Below are positions 9,428-17,889 of a DNA stretch of 64,000 nucleotides, piece by piece (position 1 is the first letter of the stretch; every line of letters begins with the position of its first letter). Both the position numbers and the translations under genes were made by a program. The stretch comes from Lewinellaceae bacterium. GTDB lineage: Bacteria; Bacteroidota; Bacteroidia; Chitinophagales; Saprospiraceae. A model generated the notes under the pieces. It had not been told where the DNA came from. It searched no databases and worked only from the letters and a program-made list of their open reading frames with translations. Where the stretch lies: positions 310,001 to 374,000 of the forward strand of contig JACJYG010000005.1 of the NCBI GenBank assembly GCA_020636215.1, in the 5' to 3' direction.

Positions 9428-9627
9428 CCACCTCCTGATTTTCCTCCGTTAGCGCCGGCCGCTCCTTCCCGATAGGATTCAAAACTGACTTCATAACCCG
9501 CCGCAGCCGGGGTGCTCAGTTGCATGTCGGGGTCATTGAGGTATACCCGTTGATAAGGCCGCACCGTTTCACAGGAACAGAACAATATCGAAACAAGGCA
9601 TAAGAACAGCAGATATTTTGCTTGCAT
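9412..9627 (-). CDS. DUF4266 small lipoprotein
   Basis: A 71-residue lipoprotein. The signal ends in a lipobox (LVSILFCSC, lipidated Cys near residue 19). The mature part shows the DUF4266 features: PYQRVYLNDPDMQL, then ESYREGAAGANGGKSGGGCG and a terminal Cys-Asn, so a glycine-rich tail carrying two cysteines. The tail could bind a metal or cofactor, or be a site of covalent modification (inference). The gene is first in a two-gene unit with the overlapping DUF3570 gene. Confidence 0.8.
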   Translation of the reverse strand: MQAKYLLFLCLVSILFCSCETVRPYQRVYLNDPDMQLSTPAAAGYEVSFESYREGAAGANGGKSGGGCGCN

Positions 9628-9634
9628 AGTTTAC

Positions 9635-9812
9635 TTAAATTAACCATTTAACCATCCAGCCATTTTTAACCGGCTCAATAGAGACGGTCGGCCATTCAGC
9701 CATTCAGCCATTCATTACGTCGCACGTCAGCGCAATCATTAGCCCAACCATACAACCATTTTTAACCGGCTCAATAGAGACGGTCAGCCATTCCCACCAT
9801 ATATCCATTTTT
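9635..9812. repeat. Repeat-rich intergenic region with a 30-bp direct repeat
   Basis: Two identical 30-bp copies beginning CCATTTTTAACCGGCTCAAT lie at 9660-9689 and 9756-9785. Around them are many ACCATTCA/AGCCATTC-like units in tandem (9640-9665, 9692-9713, 9786-9810). No open frame of interest occurs here. The same simple unit recurs at 39.66-39.77 kb and 46.98-47.07 kb, so it looks like a dispersed family of intergenic simple repeats. Confidence 0.7.
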
Positions 9813-9861
9813 CATAAGAGCCATCTCCAGGGGCTCGCAAACGGGGCATTAGGTTCCCTAT

Positions 9862-10485
9862 TTACCATATGTACCGCCAACCCGCCAATATCCCCAGGGA
9901 AGTGATTGTATGCTGCGCGTCAGTTCCATTCCCATTCGCAACGTTCCATTGATAAACGGGATTGATCGTGAGCCATCCATTGCCGAGGCGCAACAGGCCC
10001 ACCATCCCTGCTTCCACAAAGTAGCGGCGGTGAAGTACTTGGCTTTGTGGGTAGCCGGTAGTCGGGGAAAACCACCCCGCCTGAAGGCTGGGCCCCAGGC
10101 GAAAACCTTGTCGGCGGATAGCGTAGCCTTCCAGGCGGCTGTAGAGGTGCAAAAATTGTGCGTAATGGCCCGAGATATCGTAGATGGTAGGCTTTCCAGG
10201 CTGCTGGTTTTGCTGGACTCTCATTTCCTTATCATAAAAAAGCGTATAGCTTGCACCCACCCCCAGGCTAAAAGCCTTCCACTGGCGCCCGGCCTGCACG
10301 TATACTCCGGTAAAGGGGGAGAAATGGGTATAGTGAAGGCCGTTTCCGGCATAGACACCATTGGCATCCTCCCCGAGGTCGTACTTCCAGATGCCGCTAC
10401 GGAAGCCGGCGCCGCCCTCCGCCCACCAGTTTTGAGCCAACAGCCCCAAAGGCGCCCACAGCAATATAAAGATCAGGGTTCGCAT
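9862..10485 (-). CDS. Hypothetical outer-membrane beta-barrel protein
   Basis: A 207-residue exported protein of unknown function. The signal peptide is MRTLIFILLWAPLGLLA followed by QNWW. The rest alternates polar and aromatic residues in a strand pattern (AFSLGVGASYTLFYD, LHLYSRLEGYAIRRQGFRLG) and ends with GILAGWRYIW, a typical C-terminal aromatic beta-signal. Its size fits an eight-stranded barrel. It is downstream of the large T9SS-exported protein (74 bp gap) and could be co-transcribed with it. I recognise no named family. Confidence 0.65.
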   Translation of the reverse strand: MRTLIFILLWAPLGLLAQNWWAEGGAGFRSGIWKYDLGEDANGVYAGNGLHYTHFSPFTGVYVQAGRQWKAFSLGVGASYTLFYDKEMRVQQNQQPGKPTIYDISGHYAQFLHLYSRLEGYAIRRQGFRLGPSLQAGWFSPTTGYPQSQVLHRRYFVEAGMVGLLRLGNGWLTINPVYQWNVANGNGTDAQHTITSLGILAGWRYIW

Positions 10486-10559
10486 ATGGGGTCAGGGTTG
10501 TAGGGCTATTCTATCTTTTTTTGGGAAAGTCATGGCCCAAAAGTATAGAAATATTTTGC

Positions 10560-12767
10560 TCAGGGCAACCGCACCAGCCGGGTTTTCCAAACTTGGCCTG
10601 CTGCTTCTACGGCTATGGTGTACACCCCCGCTGGAAGGCCGGCAAGAGAGAGCAGCAGCCGGTTATTCCCGGCGCTCATCCAATGCTGCGACTGGGAAAC
10701 CAACTGGCCCTGCAGGTTAAAACAGCGTACCGACGTTTCGGCGCTTCGGCCCAATTCCAGGTTTATCCAAACCGCTGCTCCGGCAGGGTTGGGGTATAAT
10801 TGGAACGTCTTGTTCTCATCTTGCGTGTCTGTTCCCGAAACCAGCCCTTCACTACCATTGAGGTAGAAAGCAGAAAATCCCGGTATTTCGAAATCAGCAT
10901 AAAATCCCTGTTCATTGAACGGCCCACTGGCCAACTGCGGATAAAGCTCCCCGCCAATTGAATAGGGGCCGCACGTCCCATCCGGTACGCGGGTCAGGTA
11001 AAGATCTTCGAGGTTTTCAATACCGGCGCCGGCGCTTTGCAGGGCCTGAAACTCAGCCTCGCTAAAATAAAGGCGAAGCCGCACCGGGCTGGCCGGCGGG
11101 TGCTCCACACTGATGGCCCAGTTCCGGTCGAGATAAGGCTGCCCGGTGCCGTCCATGCGGATATCGCCATCGTTTGTCTGGTAAGAAATGTCGACGCTGC
11201 CCAGCTCATTGCCCATCTCGGCGATGGAGGCAATGAGCCCCAGATTGTCGTCGAAGAAATGGCGCCAGCCCTGATGGCCGGTAACCTCAGAGGGGTAATT
11301 GAGGCTCATGCATTCGGGATTATCCCCGGCGGTCAGGCAGTTCAGCCCGGCATCTTCCAGCAATAGCTCGAACGTACCGGTAGCGCCGGCGTATCCATCC
11401 ACTTGCAGGTAATACGTTTTACCGGGAATCAGGCAACCCGCTTCCAACGCCGCTTCTCCCAACCCACTGCCACCGGCGTCGTCATTGGCGGCAACCAGGA
11501 TGGCGCCACCCGTTGTGGCCGCCTGGCAACTCTCCGCTTCCCATAAGGCCATCTGCGTGTTGAAATAATTGGCGTGGATGCGCACACTACCCGAAGCCGG
11601 CGCCTCAAACGTATACCAAACGGACTGTTCTGCACCCTGTCCGTCGCACCAGGCATCCGAAGCGCTACAATCCCCGTCCGGAGGGCTGGGCTCGCCGGCC
11701 TGCGCCGTAGCGCCGATGTTGGTTCCCACCAACGGGCAGCCCGTCACCGGTAATGCTATTGCGTCGCATATTTCGTCATTGGAAGGCGTAAAGCCCGTCT
11801 GAGTACAGTAATCGTAATTGTCCTGGAGCAGGACATAAGTCGTGGAGGCGCTGTAACTGCCGTCCGGTACAAAGCCAAAGATATCGACCAACAATTGTGC
11901 GACGCCGCCACTGAGTTCGGTACAATCTACCACCAGTAAACTGTCGGCGGGGTCTTCGGAAAAGGCGTAAGTTTTGCCATCGCCGCAGCAAGGGACAAAA
12001 TCTGAAGCGCGCAGGACGATCTGTTGCTGGGGCGGCAGGCTGTATACCAATCCATTATAAGTGGCAAAGCTTTCCGAGCTGTTCCCGGCATTACACACAC
12101 CGGATGGATCGGTGAGTTGCGCATATGTTTCGGTAAAGGTGCTGAGGCTGCCCTGATCGTCATGGATATAGATATTGTAAATTTTAGTCAGGCCGACATC
12201 ACTGCAGCTAAGGGTGCGGGTATTGTCCGTAGGGTCGGCAGAAAAAGAGAATTGGGCGGTCCCGCCGTTGGGTAGGGTATAGGCTGCAACAAAGTCGGAG
12301 GCCTGGATTTGTATGTCTGCTCCGCCATCGGGGCTAAACGTAAGCCCGACAATGGCCTGAACCACCGGAGCTTCAATAGTCGAGCTGCCTCCTCCGCAAA
12401 TATCGAGGTTATCCTGGACAATGAGGTAGGTCTCAAAAACAGACCATTGCCCCAGGAAGTTACGCACCCAGATATGGACGAGAACAATGCCCAGATCGTC
12501 GCAGTTGACGGCCAGGAACGGGCCGGCGCCCAGGGGTGGTTCATTGCCCGGCGCCCCGCTGACAGCCCGGTTGATCCGAACATCATCCACCGAACAAAGG
12601 TCGCTGGCCAGGAAGCAACTGGCTGGTACAAGGGCTGTTCCGTTGGGTTGCAGGTTGACGCCGATGCCATTCAACACCACGGGGGTGCTGTTGGCAAGGA
12701 CGAAGGAAGCTGGCTGAAAAAAAGTAAATGTTAGTACGAGAAGGGAGAAGTGTAGGTGTTTTTTCAT
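10560..12767 (-). CDS. Large secreted protein with T9SS C-terminal sorting domain
   Basis: A 735-residue exported protein. The signal peptide is about residues 1-25 (MKKHLHFSLLVLTFTFFQPA). The first 330 residues hold roughly four repeats of about 100 residues, each with a phrase like LRASDFVPCCGDG or QASDFVAAYTL, then Cys-Ser/Thr and LVQDNLDIC or LLQDNYDYC. A PPC-like domain follows (NDEICDAIALPVTGCPLVG, then VWYTFEAPASGSVRI, later YYLQVDGYAGATGTFELLL). The C-terminus is a type A T9SS tail (FQLYPNPAGAAVWINLELG, later LPAGVYTIAVEAAG). Paired cysteines suggest disulfides. The likely fate is export through the outer membrane and attachment to the surface or release. The biological role is not known. 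Confidence 0.85.
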   Translation of the reverse strand: MKKHLHFSLLVLTFTFFQPASFVLANSTPVVLNGIGVNLQPNGTALVPASCFLASDLCSVDDVRINRAVSGAPGNEPPLGAGPFLAVNCDDLGIVLVHIWVRNFLGQWSVFETYLIVQDNLDICGGGSSTIEAPVVQAIVGLTFSPDGGADIQIQASDFVAAYTLPNGGTAQFSFSADPTDNTRTLSCSDVGLTKIYNIYIHDDQGSLSTFTETYAQLTDPSGVCNAGNSSESFATYNGLVYSLPPQQQIVLRASDFVPCCGDGKTYAFSEDPADSLLVVDCTELSGGVAQLLVDIFGFVPDGSYSASTTYVLLQDNYDYCTQTGFTPSNDEICDAIALPVTGCPLVGTNIGATAQAGEPSPPDGDCSASDAWCDGQGAEQSVWYTFEAPASGSVRIHANYFNTQMALWEAESCQAATTGGAILVAANDDAGGSGLGEAALEAGCLIPGKTYYLQVDGYAGATGTFELLLEDAGLNCLTAGDNPECMSLNYPSEVTGHQGWRHFFDDNLGLIASIAEMGNELGSVDISYQTNDGDIRMDGTGQPYLDRNWAISVEHPPASPVRLRLYFSEAEFQALQSAGAGIENLEDLYLTRVPDGTCGPYSIGGELYPQLASGPFNEQGFYADFEIPGFSAFYLNGSEGLVSGTDTQDENKTFQLYPNPAGAAVWINLELGRSAETSVRCFNLQGQLVSQSQHWMSAGNNRLLLSLAGLPAGVYTIAVEAAGQVWKTRLVRLP

Positions 12768-12806
12768 AAAAAAGGGTTTGAAATATAGAGGAGCAGATTG
12801 TCATAT

Positions 12807-13376
12807 TTAGACCCTTAGCGAGCCGCGGAATCCCCTGGCGGCATAGTAAGATTCAGCACCGTTGTGATACACGAAGACATGGCTGTAGCGAAAGTCGGCA
12901 AAGATGGCGCCGCCGAGTTTTCTGATCTCAGGAGGTGTTTTCAACCAGCTCGATGTTTTCGTATCAAAATCCCCAAGTTGCTGCAGCGCCCGATATTGTT
13001 CTTCCGTCAAAAGTTCAATACCCATGGCCGCCGCCATATCCATCGCGTTATTTTCCGGTTTATGTTCTTTCCTTGCCTCCCAGGCGTCCCGGTCGTAACA
13101 AAGGCTTCTGCGGCCTTTAGGGCTTTCCGCGGAACAATCATAAAAAATGTATTCGCCAGTTTTTATATCGTGGCCGACAACATCCGGTTCACCGCCAGTT
13201 CGTTCCATTTCATGGAGCGCCCAGAGTTTTTCGGGATTCGCTTCCAGCTTTGCTTGTACTTTAGCCCATTCAAGGCCTTCATGGTGGTTCCTGTTTTTCT
13301 CAAAACGGGCTTTCAATGCGCTGATTAGTGTTTCCCCTTGTTCTGGGGACAATGCCTTTTTATGAGTCATGGCCAT
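12807..13376 (-). CDS. DUF4256 domain-containing protein
   Basis: A 189-residue soluble protein spanning almost all of the DUF4256 family. Characteristic segments are LEANPEKLWALHEMERTGGE, DVVGHDIKTGEYIFYDCSAE, CYDRDAWEARKEHKP and VFVYHNGAESYYAARGFRG near the end. No signal peptide or membrane segment is visible, so it is probably cytoplasmic. The family has no established activity. It lies 39 bp downstream of nothing on its own strand except the transglutaminase-like gene (36 bp away), and upstream of the T9SS protein, so operon membership is uncertain. Confidence 0.8.
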   Translation of the reverse strand: MAMTHKKALSPEQGETLISALKARFEKNRNHHEGLEWAKVQAKLEANPEKLWALHEMERTGGEPDVVGHDIKTGEYIFYDCSAESPKGRRSLCYDRDAWEARKEHKPENNAMDMAAAMGIELLTEEQYRALQQLGDFDTKTSSWLKTPPEIRKLGGAIFADFRYSHVFVYHNGAESYYAARGFRGSLRV

Positions 13377-13412
13377 CGTGTGTTATGCTGTATTTCTGTC
13401 TCGTGTTCTTTT

Positions 13413-14552
13413 CTATCTCGGATTTACCCAAAATTGATTTGGATTATTTGTTTTATATGTTTTGAACGTCACCCCTGATTTTTCGTAAGTTAATTCAGAT
13501 ATTTTAGGTGTTTGATTATAACCGTCAAGAGGGATTAATTCTACATATTCCCGTGTTTTACCCTGTTGATTGGTTTCATAATCATACTCACTTCGAAGTG
13601 GGCAACTAAATCTGTATAAATTTTTTGCCATGTATTCAAAAAGGTAATATTCTTTAACTGTTGAAGCTTGATTATTCCAATTGGCGTCTGGATTGAGTAT
13701 AATCGTTTCTCCTTTAATTAGCCTTTCTCTCACTTCTGATAACCCCAATAATTCTCCTTTTTCGTCCATAACATAGGCATCATTTGTTGGGTCTATCCAT
13801 ATCCATTTGCCTAATTGCTCCGAAAAAACCATATTAATTACATGACAATCATTGAAAATAGAGTCTTTGGGCATACAGGTAACAAATCTTGATTTTATTC
13901 CTAATGACAAATAACATTCATTCAAAACAGTTGCTAAACCCCGGCAATTCAGTCCTCTGGCTCCTTGTTTGCACTCCGCTATCATGCTCATTGCATTCTT
14001 GACAATTGGATTTTCGTGATTCCCGTCATGTGGAATCAAATCATGTATCCAATGCATTAAGTTAAGGATTTTTGAAACTTCATTTCCTCCACCTGCAATT
14101 GAATCAAGATTAAACTGCTTTCGAAGTGTTCTTAAAGTCAATTCTGATGAATCCTGATAGTAAAAATCTGGAATTTCAACAATTTCACTATAATTAAAAT
14201 CTTCTGCTCTTTTCAAAATATCTAAATACGTCGGAGCATATTTGATTTGAGTATAGGCAGAATCCCTACCATTCAGCAGGATAATAAAATTATAAATTGA
14301 ATCAGGATGAATTTTATAGCTTATGGAGTCCAAATCCGTATAAAAGGTAACAAACTCGCCAATTTTATTCGAGGTGTAAATATCAGGTTTAGCTTCGGGA
14401 GCTAATGACCAATTTCCTTTAATGAATTCATTCCCGTCTCTTATATCAATTACGTCTATTCTGGAATGAATAACAGGTAATTCAGATTGCGATTTTGCCT
14501 GTAAGGCCAATAAAATCATTACAGTTAAGCTTAACAGAATTTTTATTTTCAT
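13413..14552 (-). CDS. Secreted transglutaminase-like domain protein
   Basis: A 379-residue exported protein with signal peptide MKIKILLSLTVMILLALQAKS. A transglutaminase-like (papain fold) core is visible with a Cys-His-Asp triad: Cys203 in GLNCRGLATVLNECY, His237 in NDCHVINMVF and Asp254 in WIWIDPTND. Upstream residues (ILNLMHWIHDLIPHDGNHEN) fit the family's helical lead-in. Bacterial members are usually peptidases or amidases of unknown substrate. The gene is clearly richer in A and T than those around it, as is the outer-membrane gene at 15.6 kb, suggesting separate acquisition. A purine-poor, T-rich leader precedes the ATG. Confidence 0.8.
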   Translation of the reverse strand: MKIKILLSLTVMILLALQAKSQSELPVIHSRIDVIDIRDGNEFIKGNWSLAPEAKPDIYTSNKIGEFVTFYTDLDSISYKIHPDSIYNFIILLNGRDSAYTQIKYAPTYLDILKRAEDFNYSEIVEIPDFYYQDSSELTLRTLRKQFNLDSIAGGGNEVSKILNLMHWIHDLIPHDGNHENPIVKNAMSMIAECKQGARGLNCRGLATVLNECYLSLGIKSRFVTCMPKDSIFNDCHVINMVFSEQLGKWIWIDPTNDAYVMDEKGELLGLSEVRERLIKGETIILNPDANWNNQASTVKEYYLFEYMAKNLYRFSCPLRSEYDYETNQQGKTREYVELIPLDGYNQTPKISELTYEKSGVTFKTYKTNNPNQFWVNPR

Positions 14553-15040
14553 CTTTTTTATTTTTTATTCATGAAACAGACGGCAGGCTGTGGAAAAACG
14601 CCGACATCCACAAATTTCAAGCAGGGCTGATCGGCTTTCAAAAAGAAAATTTTGGCGCCCCAACCCACCTGCGTAATATTCGCCCTAACACTACGCTTCC
14701 CAATTTAAAACATTTTTCCTTCAGAACAATGCAGGGATGTGATTTTGCCCCCCTGTTCTCCTGATCCACCGGAGCTTGGCGGGATGAAAGATGAGTCGTG
14801 CAAATTAGGAGGGGCTAAAACCAGGGGCGAGACACTATTGGAGCGCCCGGAACACCAAAGGCTTGAGGCTGTCTCAAAAGTAAGGAACTGAAAAATAGCG
14901 CCAAATGACGTTCGTGAGGGACTGCGTCTCGAAACAGCTAAACCTGCCAGTCTCTGACTTGCGAATTGCTGGCCTGCCTATCCCCGCCAGTCGGTAGTGC
15001 CGCGGGTAATCTTTTTATAAGTCATCGGGGCAAAGTGAAG

Positions 15041-15098
15041 AGGCCACTGGAAGTGTCCGCTTCACGCCTGGTGTCAGATGGACACTTACAAGTGGCCT
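15041..15098. repeat. Strong inverted repeat (hairpin)
   Basis: The left arm AGGCCACTGGAAGTGTCC (15041-15058) pairs with the right arm at 15080-15098, which reads GGACACTTACAAGTGGCCT. Both 8-bp blocks pair perfectly, separated by 2 and 3 unpaired bases. The loop is 21 nt. There is no following T-tract, so a cruciform or transposase site is as likely as a terminator. Confidence 0.65.
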
Positions 15099-15103
15099 TC
15101 TGA

Positions 15104-15274
15104 CTTAAGAACTTGTTTAAATTTCATACTTCGGGTTGAAAATGCCCCTTTTTCGGTGATACTTCGTTCCTTTTTTTGTCCATACCTTCCAGGTATGCAC
15201 TTCAAAAAGAGCCTTGTCTCACCAAAAAATGAATCCTTTTCATTCCCAAAAACGAATTTTAAACAAGTTCTAAG
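15104..15274. mobile_element. MITE-like element with imperfect terminal inverted repeats
   Basis: The ends read CTTAAGAACTTGTTTAAATT (from 15104) and AATTTTAAACAAGTTCTAAG (15255-15274), complementary over about 18-19 of 20 positions. The 171-bp interior has no gene but contains a small palindrome (CATACCTTCCAGGTATG, 15181-15197). Size, terminal repeats and lack of coding capacity fit a miniature inverted-repeat element. No transposase is nearby. The call is inferred from structure alone. Confidence 0.5.
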
Positions 15275-15556
15275 CGTAGGAATATTAATTCTTAACCCGC
15301 GCCACTAGAGACTGGCTCATTATTCCGCATCGAGACAGAAAGCTGGACACAGCCACCAAAAGCGCCAGATGCGATGGGCAGCGCGCCATATCTACGAACC
15401 CAGTTACAAACCCTCTCTTTAGCCCGCCCGGGCGACACGCGCTCCTGTCAAAATTCGGGGCCATCGGCCAAGCCGGTGGAAGGGGGCTCTTTTGCGCCGC
15501 TTTATTATCTTTGCGTGGCTCCGGCGCAATGGCAGCGGAGATATAAATCATTTTTT

Positions 15557-16207
15557 TTAGAAATTCACTCCGAAGTAAAAATTGGGCTCAAAGAGGAAAT
15601 AATTTCTCCATTTATCGTCCATTACTTTAAACTCATCTGGTGTATTGGTATCAAATACCCAAGTTTGACAATGAACTTGAGGTTCTATGAAAAACCGTTT
15701 ATTTTTACCAAAAGAGAGATGATAGCCAAGATGATAAGAGGTATATAGCTTAAACCCATTTCCTAATTTGGATTTATTCTCATCCAGGTAGGTTTTGTAT
15801 TGTGGTAAGACTTCAACTGTAGCAAACAGCCCTTTCCATAACATGCGTTGATAGGATATTCCTAAGCCTGTTTCTCGCACATGTCCGGGATAGAACTCAC
15901 TTCCGGAATCTACTTTATCCAGGAGTCCATCCCACCAAAGAATTCCCATAGGTTGGAATAAGCGCCAGGTGGCAAACTTTACCCCAATGATGTTCTTATT
16001 ATCTAAATTACGTTTGACATGAAATTCTATGTGCTGCGTATGTGTTCTATCGTCCCACGCTTTTTCAAATAACTGAGGTAAAATAATCACAGGGAAACTA
16101 GCCCTGTACTTATGCGTAACATCGCTTCCCTTACCTGTTTGTTGGTTGCGCTGGCCAATAGCACTAAACGTAACAAGTGTTAAAATGAAAATTAATAAGT
16201 TTTTCAT
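15557..16207 (-). CDS. Hypothetical outer-membrane protein
   Basis: A 216-residue exported protein with signal peptide MKNLLIFILTLVTFSAIGQ. The mature part has alternating strand-like segments (NIIGVKFATWRLFQPMGILW, GLGISYQRMLWKGLFATVEV, YHLGYHLSFGKNKRFFIEPQ) and ends FEPNFYFGVNF, so it is probably a small outer-membrane barrel. No named family is recognised. The gene is AT-rich like the transglutaminase-like gene. Twelve bases upstream lies a truncated reading frame of similar composition, so it was once the second gene of an operon. Confidence 0.6.
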   Translation of the reverse strand: MKNLLIFILTLVTFSAIGQRNQQTGKGSDVTHKYRASFPVIILPQLFEKAWDDRTHTQHIEFHVKRNLDNKNIIGVKFATWRLFQPMGILWWDGLLDKVDSGSEFYPGHVRETGLGISYQRMLWKGLFATVEVLPQYKTYLDENKSKLGNGFKLYTSYHLGYHLSFGKNKRFFIEPQVHCQTWVFDTNTPDEFKVMDDKWRNYFLFEPNFYFGVNF

Positions 16208-16218
16208 TGTTGAAAATT

Positions 16219-16386
16219 TTAAGTGGTGAAATAAATGGTAATATGTTCCTCAGTCGAAGCATCCATATTAGTCATTAAGGGATACCCTGAATAGCCGTTT
16301 TTATCGAATTGTAAATTACAGGCCGTGCCTGGGCCGCTCCCATTGTGCTTAATATCATTGCCATTCAAAAACCAGAAGAGGAATGT
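16219..16386 (-). pseudogene. Truncated C-terminal gene remnant
   Basis: A 55-codon open stretch ends at a TAA (16219-16221) and begins right after an in-frame stop (16387-16389), with no ATG near its 5' end. It reads like natural protein sequence, for example LQFDKNGYSGYPLMTNM and STEEHITIYFTT, and its low GC matches the next gene, which starts 12 bp after it. The best explanation is the surviving 3' end of a gene whose 5' part was lost. A small gene using the TTG at about 16368 cannot be excluded. Confidence 0.4.
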
Positions 16387-16700
16387 TTATCAAGAGCTTG
16401 TTCTGAAAATTCTTTTGCCGAATTGACAAGGCAAAGATGGGGAGGGTAAAGAGGTTAATCGTCCCGAAATGAAATTGCGGACGTTTTGGTGAGATTTGGT
16501 ACTTTTAAAACGGTGGAGGCGTTTTCAAATAACTGTGTCAACAGCCTCGTAAAATACTGGTTATCAGAGTAACTTGTAACCTGTAACGGTGCTTTCGCGT
16601 AAGGTGAGGCCTACTTCTCACAGGCTGCTACTTCTTAAGCGAGCGCCGCTATCGCAGCCCTGTTTCCAAGCGTAGCACTTGGTGGTTAGGAATTTCCCCT

Positions 16701-17682
16701 GGAGCCTTGTGTATAATCTTTTTCTGCTTCGCTTCGAGGAAACTCTTCGCCCTTTTTTACTCGCTGCCATTTTGTTGTTTTTAATGGTGCTCGTGAATCT
16801 CCTCCGTCGATTTGAAGCGCAAAAAAGGGCCAAACCTGTCCCGTACCGGCAGGTCGGGAAAACGCCGGAAAATCCTTATGCGGCGACTCAACCCATAGGT
16901 GCTTCGGATACGGAGCTCAATCGGATACCCTTATGGTTCCGGTTTGCCCTTTTTCAAGGTGCTGTGCCGGTTTCAGTGCTGGGGCTTAAGTACCGGCCCT
17001 TCGCCAAAAGTACCGGATTCCATAGCTCTTATCTGTTGCCTGCTTTTGGGATGAAACCGCCAAGGCACATTTTCTGCCCTCCAGTGCAGGAAACAGCCTT
17101 TTCTTCTAGGCCTTTGCCACGGGCTGCTTCGTGGATGGGAAAAGGGCGTTTGTGGCCGCTAAGGATTTATCCATTGGCTCTGAGGCGCTACCCGGCGATT
17201 GCCAGGATTGGGGCAGCCAAAGCGGCCTTAAACACCCTTTTCCCACACTACCTTCCTGACAAGGGCCGGATCCGAACCAAAATCGGCCGGTAAAACCAAG
17301 GGCGGAGGTGCGCCTTGCAGGATGCGGCCCCGAGAGCAATACTACTACTTCATGCAAGGACAATTGCCAATGAGCATATTCTCCATGCTCAGCTTTTCAG
17401 CATGAGCATACTGCACAGCGCCTGGGAAAATGGTAAGCCCGAACCTTACGGGCAATGTGGCCTGTACTTTGGCATACGAAGCAAATCAGCCTGTCCGCGC
17501 CGCATTGGCTGGTACAAGGGTTTTGGCCCTTTTTACCCGGCCGTAGCCCGCAGGGCGGAGTCGGGTTGCCCTCAAACCGACGCAGGAGGTTCATGAACGC
17601 CTCTAAAAACAACAACAAGGCAGTGAACTAAAAGGGCGAAAGAATTTTCTTCTAGGCGAAGAAGCAAAGAGCATAAGGCTCC
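16701..17682. repeat. Diverged inverted repeat pair bracketing about 0.76 kb
   Basis: The plus strand at 16701-16815 and the minus strand at 17682-17572 share blocks in the same order: GGAGCCTT, TCGCCCTTTT, TTGTTGTTTTTA, GAA(T/C)CTCCT and CG(A/G)TTTGA. Overall identity by eye is about three quarters. An AAAAGGGCCAAA block beyond both copies extends the similarity. These are probably two old copies of one repeated element in opposite orientation. Confidence 0.5.
17136..17245. repeat. 25-bp inverted repeat
   Basis: The arm at 17136-17160 starts TGGGAAAAGGGCGTTTGTGG. The arm at 17221-17245, read on the other strand, starts TGGGAAAAGGGTGTTTAAGG. They match at 22 of 25 positions and are 60 nt apart. 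No gene lies between. Confidence 0.55.
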
Positions 17683-17830
17683 CACACCTTGAGGGAACGC
17701 TTCTGGCTTCACCAAGCTGCCTTCAAGAGGCGGATGAAGTCGCCCTTTCGTTACGCGAAAGGACCGCTGTAACCTGTAACCTGTAACCTGTAACTTGTAA
17801 CCCTGAAACCCTGTAACCTGCCCGCCCTCC

Positions 17831-17864
17831 CCTGACAACTGTCAGGATCAGCCGGGTAAAAAAC
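17831..17864. repeat. Dispersed 34-bp palindromic repeat, copy 1
   Basis: The sequence begins CCTGACAACTGTCAGGATCA and continues with AGCCGGGTAAAAAAC. Its core CCTGACAACTGTCAGG is a palindrome with 7-bp arms. A second copy with three base changes lies at 29779-29812. Here it sits just downstream (25 bp) of the lectin-OmpA gene's stop on the minus strand. Confidence 0.6.
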
Positions 17865-17889
17865 CTCCTAAGATCCTATCCCTGCAACC

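Larger units (their letters stand above)
14553..15556. other. Gene-free region of about 1 kb with hairpin and MITE-like element
   Basis: I see no convincing gene here. Short open frames exist (about 14.5-14.76 kb plus strand, 15.08-15.31 kb plus strand) but resemble no protein and run through repeat DNA. The region holds a GAGGCTGTCTCAAAAG sequence at 14865-14880 that resembles ends of some insertion sequences, a strong hairpin at 15041-15098 and a MITE-like element at 15104-15274. It is probably decayed mobile DNA. Confidence 0.5.
16390..17889. other. Gene-free repeat-rich region of about 1.5 kb
   Basis: No reading frame here looks like a protein. A 204-codon open frame on the plus strand (16679-17293) has frequent Arg/Pro/Leu and matches nothing I know. 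The region contains two diverged inverted copies of a segment of about 110 bp (16701-16815 and 17572-17682), an inverted repeat at 17136-17245, GTAACCTGTAACC-type tandem repeats at 17768-17820 and a dispersed palindromic repeat at 17831-17864. It appears to be accumulated repeat and decayed mobile DNA. Confidence 0.5.

Noticed and set aside
14865..14880. Insertion-sequence end GAGGCTGTCTCAAAAG
   Set aside because: Only one end is visible, with no partner at a sensible distance and no transposase, so it is mentioned only as part of the decayed region.
16679..17293. 204-codon plus-strand open frame
   Set aside because: It crosses a diverged inverted repeat and a hairpin, has no recognisable domain and shows protein-unlike composition.
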